NCBI GenBank assembly: GCA_032207245.1
Contig: CM063507.1
Coordinates: 88,180,609-88,244,608, forward strand
Length of the DNA: 64,000 bases
Direction of reading: 5' to 3'
Source: Pardosa pseudoannulata
Lineage: Eukaryota; Arthropoda; Arachnida; Araneae; Lycosidae
Positions 58,501 through 64,000 of this stretch are shown here, in pieces. Every line of letters begins with the position of its first letter. Within the stretch, counting starts at the first letter, position 1. A model generated the notes under the pieces. It was not told the DNA's origin and did no database searches. It saw nothing but the letters and a program-made list of their open reading frames with translations. Both the position numbers and the translations under genes were made by a program.

Positions 58501-59475
58501 TAGTAATGTTAATATTTTTTGCAATATATATAGAATAGTTTTTACAAAATAACATCTTATTCTAGTCTATTCAACACACTGATTACATAAAATTAAATAT
58601 ATAATTTTAACCTAAATACATTCCATTATTTTGTTATTGGATAGAAATAAGATGTAAATTTAAAGAACACATTAAATATTCTTTTAATGCAAACTATTTA
58701 TTTAAAAAAACAAATCACAGTAATATTTAATATTTTTTAAGCACCGAATCATGGATTTAATTGTTTCACTCGCTTTGATTCTTATCCACTCTTCATGGTT
58801 ATGAAGGCTCGAGCAATAAAAGAAGAAAACTGTCTTTCATAGGCAGACGAAGCTACGGCTCGTTATTTGGTAGACAAATGCATTTCAACTGTCATATTCT
58901 TTACCTCCCATGACATAAAATTACCACCAGTCATAATAATCCATCATTGTACCTACCCCTACTCCACACTTTCTGATAACAATCCATTCTCGGAAAGCAC
59001 GTGCTATCTATTGACACTTATTGACTTATTGGTATATTGTGCTGACGGATTCCCAATTCTCCTGTCTTTGGAATAGAGGTTTTAAAAGAAGTGAAAAAGA
59101 AAAATGATTTAAATCGATGATTTTTTTTAAAAAAATCAACAAATTTAAATCAATTTTTTTTTTTTTTTTTTTATTAAACAACTGATTTAAATCATGACAA
59201 ACTGTCTGAAAGTAATGCTAAATTTTACAAGGCCTGAGACCAGTTTTAATGTGATGCAGAAGAAATGTTAATGTTGAAAATCATCTTTCTCCACTCGCAG
59301 GGGAAACTAGAAAAAGGCACAAAACTTCTGTTAAAATATTTTATATTCTCAACACGATCAAGTACTTACCTCACCATGAACTTCTCCAATTGAATTCTTA
59401 TCTTGACATAACGTATCTAAAACTTTGACCAGAATAACAGGAAGTCTGTCTTTTATAGTCAGATATGCAAAACTC
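48773..59475 (-). CDS. ARMT1: ARMT1, damage-control phosphatase (DUF89 family), 5' exon not found
   Basis: Exons in transcript order: 59475-59370, 55082-54847, 53286-53124, 49531-48773; GT..AG introns with phases closing, 420 residues in all. ARMT1 (human C6orf211) is a metal-dependent DUF89 phosphatase acting on sugar phosphates such as fructose-1-phosphate and has been reported as a protein-glutamate O-methyltransferase; it is soluble. Conserved blocks in order: SFAYLTIKDRLPVILVKV, WLYVECYLYRRIREAF, ISLWGNKCDL, the metal-site motif VLDNAGFEL, IPWFVSDT, FWTLPH and LFKGDLNYRKLTGDR. The C-terminus TGEYGLIQ matches the family end. By family length only about 15 N-terminal residues are missing; their exon lies somewhere right of 59475. 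The three downstream exons are strikingly GC-rich for this region; the first visible one is not. Confidence 0.95.
49610..49840. repeat. Unidentified less AT-rich segment in ARMT1 intron
   Basis: About 230 bp with higher GC than the intron around it and a weak match to about 47040-47100. Nature unknown; a SINE or old retroelement piece is possible. Confidence 0.3.
50043..51332. mobile_element. Non-autonomous hAT-like element with exact 8-bp duplication
   Basis: CTTACAAG at 50035-50042 and 51333-51340 is a perfect 8-bp target duplication. Ends CAGAGATGTAAAAAACCCGG and GCTCACAACTCTA are short inverted repeats with subterminal CCCGG/CCCGGG blocks. At 1290 bp, with no transposase frame. In the ARMT1 intron before the last exon. 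Confidence 0.85.
51839..53056. mobile_element. CAGTGGCGTGCGG-ended element (hAT-like)
   Basis: Inverted ends CAGTGGCGTGCGGTCCATAT and CTACCGCACGCCACTG, with shared inner TGCAGGCACCCTG / CACCCTGCAC blocks. Flanking CTCTACAG and CTTCACAG match at 6 of 8. A 127-residue plus-strand frame (51857-52240) is not recognised. GC-rich patch at about 52620-52760. It ends 68 bp before an ARMT1 exon. Confidence 0.75.
53124..53286 (-). CDS. ARMT1: ARMT1 exon (helical segment)
   Basis: Completes the Ser, then 54 codons from SVLQDNDPFFKQKLESLLSS to LYPLFVSFLE. Acceptor ttttcag, donor GAG|gtacgc. A pogo-like MITE fragment begins about 30 bp upstream of the acceptor. Confidence 0.93.
53317..53400 (+). mobile_element. 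Fragment of the pogo-like MITE
   Basis: ACTCCGCTTAATGGGATCCG and GATTTTGATAACAATAAACG match the left end of 53590-54352. It starts about 30 bp upstream of an ARMT1 splice acceptor. Confidence 0.7.
53590..54352 (+). mobile_element. Pogo-like MITE, intact copy
   Basis: Ends CAGTGTACTCCGCTTAATGG and TTAAGCGGAGCCCACTG are inverted repeats of the pogo/Tigger type. It is the uninterrupted counterpart of the mariner-split copy in lamin intron 1. No transposase frame. Confidence 0.85.
54847..55082 (-). CDS. ARMT1: ARMT1 exon (helical N-terminal domain)
   Basis: Seventy-eight codons plus AG of a Ser codon, starting EGKEDAKRVIGRLSALQNEM and ending RRIREAFEL. Acceptor tcttgcag, donor TTGAG|gtaaga. GC-rich third positions. 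Confidence 0.94.
55250..55960 (-). repeat. GTCGCCAAA-family repeat, third copy
   Basis: GGCGACTTTCAAAAATGGGA and TTGCCAAGATCGCC are the reverse complement of the left end seen at 23660-23720. A palindrome CGCCAAATTTGGCG lies at 55382-55395. An imperfect internal duplication, GGGATTTAGTTAATTTAGTT (55618) versus GGGATTTGGTTAATTTAGTT (55753), repeats with about 135-bp spacing. Right limit uncertain. Confidence 0.55.
56379..57317 (-). mobile_element. hAT transposon remnant
   Basis: Ends CAGTGGCGGACTGAGGCTAA and CCTTAGTCTGCCCTTG are inverted; flanks TGCATACA/GAGATACA match at 6 of 8. The minus strand encodes the hAT C-terminal dimerisation region in one frame (KRSFSVMARIKKK near 56780, then SIHYDKRMDEFSELKVRKK near 56640), plus an N-terminal scrap at about 57159-56872. 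The catalytic core is deleted. Upstream of ARMT1 exon 55082, in its intron. Confidence 0.8.
57318..58405. other. ARMT1 intron, no feature seen
   Basis: AT-rich with many small overlapping open frames on both strands and no conserved motif. Confidence 0.35.
58406..59204 (-). mobile_element. hAT-derived element, family copy D
   Basis: Starts CAGGGTTAAAAAAAATCATG and ends GATTTAAATCATGACAAACTG. The interior matches copy C (AAGAAGAAAACTGTCTTTCA; TGCTGACGGATTCCCA). The dimerisation segment is broken by small deletions. It sits about 165 bp from ARMT1 exon 59370. Confidence 0.8.
59370..59475 (-). CDS. ARMT1: ARMT1 exon (N-terminal, AT-rich)
   Basis: One base completing a codon, then 35 codons: SFAYLTIKDRLPVILVKVLD to EVHGE. 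Acceptor ttcttctag, donor GAG|gtaagt. It corresponds to human ARMT1 from about residue 15. Confidence 0.93.
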
Positions 59476-59966
59476 CTAGAAGAAATTGAAATAATTTACT
59501 CCCCAACTCTTTGAGAATTACAATTTTATTCAGCTGTATTAGCAGTTGAATAAAATTATCATAATTATGATCTGCTTAAGCAAATAAAACATTATATTCT
59601 AGTTAATTTCTACTATATACAAATAAATATTTAATAAAGAGAATGAAAGAAATTTATTAAGATCATTTAGAAAGGATCATATAAAAGTTAAAACTACAAG
59701 AAAAAGCTACAATTTAATTGTGATCATTAAATAAATTTCTGTAATAGAGCTGAAGGAGATTGAATATTACTTTCTAGTGCAATAAAGTACCATCAATTAA
59801 AAACTATCCCTATAATAATCCTTACTTAAAAAAAACTATACATTTATTAATTTTCAATAACTATGCAAAGACTGATTTTTCTTAAAAAAACAAACAGAAA
59901 AACTCTTCTCAATAACAAAAAACATTTGTTTGGTACATTTTTTGGATGTACATTTCTTAATATATA

Positions 59967-60837
59967 CAGTGAAACTTACTGGCCACCCTTCTAAACAGCC
60001 AATTTTTCATGGCACGGATTTTTACTATAGACCTAATGGTAAAATAATGTATCAGCAGCCAGCTGATCTAAAACGGCCACCAAGTGGGATTGCCCATTCA
60101 TTTTCGGGAAATTCCACTCACTCCATGCTTTATTTTGAGCGAAAAAAACTCAAGGTCAGGTTTATGTTCAGATTCAAGACAAAGGTCCATTCCTGAGATC
60201 TCTAAGAAGGATTAAATCTGTTATCACTTTTGTATTCTCCCACAGTTCAGATAGGGAAACCCTATTGACATCATAGAAACTGAGGGAGACACAATCAGCG
60301 TCGAAGGTGTCCTAGGGCCTTTGTTTGGAATTCCAATAGGTACATTAAAAAGAATTGCACCTCTGTCAGCAAAAATGTCATTCACACCAGTTTTGATTTC
60401 ATTAGTTGGCCAGTGATCTGAGTTGCAACGATGTCAAAACGCGTTTTCCTAAATCTCAAGCAGCTCATTGAAGTTCTGCGTGAATATGAAAATGGTAAAT
60501 TGCAAGAGAGTTACCTGAATTTTTTAACTGTAGAAGAATGGAAATCAACAGAGTTATTAAAGAAAAGAATTTGATTTCGAAGGAGTACGAAGACTACAGA
60601 ACAAACAGAAACAATTAGCCTTTTTTTAAAAAAATGTAAAGAAGCATGAAATAAAGTACAATTTTCTCTTCAGATAAGTTTAAAATTTCATTTTAAATAA
60701 GGAATATATGTCAGACTTGTTTATATTATGCATTGTAGTAATTAACTTATAACAGTAAATAAAACTCTTCAGATAACCCTTCTAAGCAGTCAAATATTCT
60801 CGGTATGGAGGGGTGGCCGCTCAGAGAGGTTTCACTG
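59967..60837 (+). mobile_element. Tigger/pogo-type element, decayed
   Basis: Ends CAGTGAAACTTACTGGCCAC and CTCAGAGAGGTTTCACTG are Tigger-style inverted repeats after a TA. The interior retains MSKRVFLNLKQLIEVLREYE (60432 onward), like the CENP-B/pogo HTH start of Tigger transposase; the rest is lost. Confidence 0.8.
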
Positions 60838-63800
60838 TGTATAATATTCTTCACTGATTACACAGGAGTTTAACCCCTATTTAATTTGCCTGGCACTGCT
60901 ACACAAAAAGAAGTCCTAATAGAAATACAGTTGTAAAGCCATTTAAAAAAAATCTCGAAAGTCTAAAGTTGAGGAACTTTATTAAGAATCAAAACATGAT
61001 AGTCTGTCAACTATCTTGACAGTGCAAAAGCTCTGCATAGAATGTTCTAAGTTTATACACATTTGTCACACATGTTGGTCTCACAGTATGCAAATCATGT
61101 GATTTTGTTCCACAAGAGCCAAGATTTTTCAGCAATTTTAGGAGGCATAATTGAATTTTGATTAAACTATAAAAAACCACAAGGCAGCAATTTAGTTATT
61201 GTAGGAGCATTACCATTTTTCTGGGAAGCCGAAAAATCTGGCCAGTAGACAGAAAATTAGCATTTATTCCAGCAACAGTTTTGAGAGATGGGTAAAAAGA
61301 ATTTAAGTTGAAGAACACTCCTTTATCTGACATTGATAGCTGGGAAATCAAACATTAAAAATTAAAACAGGAAAAAGGGGAATTTTAGTTGTCTATTTTA
61401 GGAGTAAAAATGTTGATTTAACACATATATATTGACAAAATCGGTTGGAAAAGGTTAGTTACTTTACTAACGATTATGAAATTTAATAGATTGAAATTAT
61501 CAATACGATTTAAGATGTGTGCAAGAAGTTAAACATCCTTCAAACCCTCCTGAATAATGAATACATAACGACACTGGCGTCTAAACAGAACATATATAAT
61601 TTTTTTTACCTCAGTAAGACTCAAATAATATATACAAACTTTATAAATATACAAACTAAATATACTTAATAATATACTATTAAGTTACACACCCTTTAAA
61701 TCTTCCTGAACAATGACTAGGTAATTTAACTGAGGTATCTATTTTGAACATAACTAAAAAGATTTTACGAGTTAAAAGTAAATTAATTTAAAGAAAATAT
61801 ATCACAGCTTATGAGAATATGATAAAGAGCGGAAGGCCAAATGTAACTGCGCATGACCGACAGAAGCAGACGGAAAATTTGTCACAAGTTGTGAAGTCAC
61901 AAACTTTTCCCTCTGAATACTTTTTTCCTTTTTGGAAAAGGCGAGGAGGGAGATTTTATTTTTTTTTAAGAATTGTTTATTTTAAATAATAATATTATTC
62001 AAATTATCGAAGTACCCATTTCCCTTTTTATGATTCTTTAATTCAGTCACCATGAGAAAAAATAATTTTCTACCTTAATGAAATGCGAAAATTTATTTCT
62101 TCTAGAGAAAAAACAGTGAAAGCATATGGATTGTAAAAAAAAAAAAAACATAATAAAAGAAAAAATATAATTTTCAATTACTTGTGAGATCATATTTGAA
62201 ACAAAATTCTACATAAATAGAAATTCTTCTTTATATTTCTTAAATTAATATTTACTTGTAACGTCAACCTACTTTCTTTTTAGTTGTGTAACTTTTATAT
62301 TTATGTTTAAATTTATGTAATGAGTGTGAGTACAATTAAATATCTTTAAATATTAAAACATGTGGATGTTATTTCGAGGAAATTACAGTGTCTGTTATTT
62401 TTATTTTTAAAGGGAAAATTTTTGTGCTAAAAAAAAGTGTGGGGAAAAATGTCCACTTGATAGGGAACTGATTCTGTAAATGCACTTGCTTTATAGCATG
62501 CTAAGCAGCTCTTAGAAATGGATTAGGCTTGCGAAATAATACTAATTATTTTTTTCTTAAGAAACCCGAGAAAGTGAAAAAACAAGTTTCACTTTGAACC
62601 GAAACTGGATCGTGGACTTTTGTTCTTCTTAAGGTTATTATATGTGTCAGTGTTTTTTTACTTTGTTTTGGGCAGAAATTAAAAATCTCAGAACTTTCCC
62701 CACTAACCTCGTTTTTTTTTGTTCAATCATTAAAGGCTTTCATAATTATTTCATTTAATAAGTAGTAATTTGAAATGCTCATAAATTTATAAGTACATCG
62801 GTTTTTTTTTTATTTATCATTTGGTAACTAAACTAAAGCTACTTATAGTTTGATTGATGCTTACATATGCTATACTTGAATTTTAAAAGTACGTGTACTT
62901 TATATTTTAATGTATAATTTAATGTTATAAATCTTGCCAAACAGCTTTTATATGATAATATTTAATGTCGAAATAAGTGAGGAGTAATTCGATTAACTGC
63001 TCGTGTGTAGAAAATATTCATAAACATTTAAATGTTTTGTCATTCTAAACCATGAAATATACTATTTAAGATTATGAATTATATTAGCTACTATAAATAG
63101 CAGTTTTTAATTGTTTGAAATTCTAATGTAGAAAAGAAAATATTTAATGTTTCTTTCTGTTTTATTAAAATAAATTATCTTATTAACAAAATTGTGTAAC
63201 ATAAAAATTAAATGTAAGAAAAATAATGAGTGTCAGTAATTTTAAAATAGAATTTTATTTTTAAATGATAATAAATTTTACTAATTCACATTTGTATATT
63301 AATTTAAAAAAATTTTCTTTTAAAACTTATGAAAATAAATGCATTTTTTGTTTGTTTGTTAGTTTGTTGTATTATTTGTGTGATTGAGTGTAATGAATAT
63401 TTATTTTATATGTATATTAAAAAAAACAGTAAAATTTAAGCTTTCATATAGGATTTTTTTGTAATTAAAAAACGAAACGAATGTTCATTTTTTTTTGTAG
63501 TAAATTAGTGACAGTAGATTGAACAAATCAGTATTATTTTCGAAAACTCACATAAAACTTTTAGATTTAAAGATTTAATTCTGGTTGAAATTATATTTAC
63601 ATATGGCCACCTAAACATATATACAGGCAGGTTTTTGTTTTATTCAGAAATATTTAAAATTCTTTAGCACTTTTTTTATGAATATGTATATGATAAAAAG
63701 TCATGATTCTGAATCTTATTTTGCAGAATCTTCTTAATATTTTCAAAATGTTTAATTATAAACATATCTTGTACTAAAGATATAAATACAATATTGAGCT

Positions 63801-64000
63801 TTTTAAAGTAGAGCATAATTTTAAATATGTATAATATCACCAAACTATTTAATGTCAGTTCTTATTCATTTCAAAATTTTGCCATCATAAAATATTGATT
63901 TTGACTTTAGAAGTTTTAAAAGAAGCAAATGTGATTTCACTCCTATACCTAGCTGTTGGAAAAAAGAAAAATAAAATTATTTTTAAAAATAAGAATATTT
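60838..64000. other. AT-rich flank, possible site of ARMT1 first exon and promoter
   Basis: No exon located with confidence. About 61835-61900 is less AT-rich and holds TGCGCATGACC, an NRF1-like half site common in housekeeping promoters. The right-most 2 kb is very AT-rich with nothing recognised. Confidence 0.35.

Noticed and set aside
61801..61855. ATG at 61854 (minus) as the ARMT1 start exon
   Set aside because: No donor in the needed phase and no similarity to the ARMT1 N-terminus; kept only as a possible promoter area.
1..64000. CRISPR arrays, operons or bacterial-type defence genes
   Set aside because: The region is spliced eukaryotic DNA; no regularly spaced repeats or prokaryotic gene layout exist.

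Overview
The window is an AT-rich, intron-rich eukaryotic (arthropod-type) nuclear region. It carries three conserved single-copy genes and many decayed DNA transposons plus a few tRNA-derived SINEs. Long introns, a single lamin ending in a CaaX box, and Tc1/mariner, pogo/Tigger, piggyBac-like and hAT remnants fit an arthropod; a chelicerate such as a spider is possible but this is inference only.

Layout. (1) About 5358-15340, minus strand: the first six coding exons of an SLC35B4-type nucleotide-sugar transporter (UDP-xylose/UDP-GlcNAc transporter). The rest of the gene is not visible and probably lies left of the window. (2) 15341-15981: a 641-bp gap between the two start codons, forming a head-to-head shared promoter region with a CRE/ATF-like site. 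(3) 15982-39985, plus strand: a complete nuclear lamin gene with 11 coding exons and 602 codons. All splice phases close, and the protein has a head with a Cdk-type site, a long coiled-coil rod, an NLS, a lamin-tail Ig domain and a C-terminal CSIM box. (4) 48773-59475, minus strand: four coding exons of ARMT1 (DUF89 damage-control phosphatase), complete except for a short N-terminal exon that I could not place. Lamin and ARMT1 are convergent, with about 8.8 kb between their stop codons.

The introns and spacers hold most of the structure: hAT elements with exact 8-bp target duplications (11623-12396, 29273-30014, 50043-51332), a four-copy hAT-derived family, a mariner nested inside a pogo-like MITE in lamin intron 1, a TTAA-flanked composite in SLC35B4 intron 6, two Tc1 remnants, a deleted mariner in lamin intron 9, and two tRNA-derived SINEs with 13-14-bp target duplications. 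All transposase reading frames seen are broken.

The three genes have unrelated housekeeping roles: sugar-nucleotide import into the ER/Golgi, nuclear envelope structure, and phosphometabolite repair or carboxyl methylation. I see no operon-like or defence-type system. The most notable points are the divergent lamin/SLC35B4 promoter, the GC contrast of the ARMT1 exons, and the nested transposon history.
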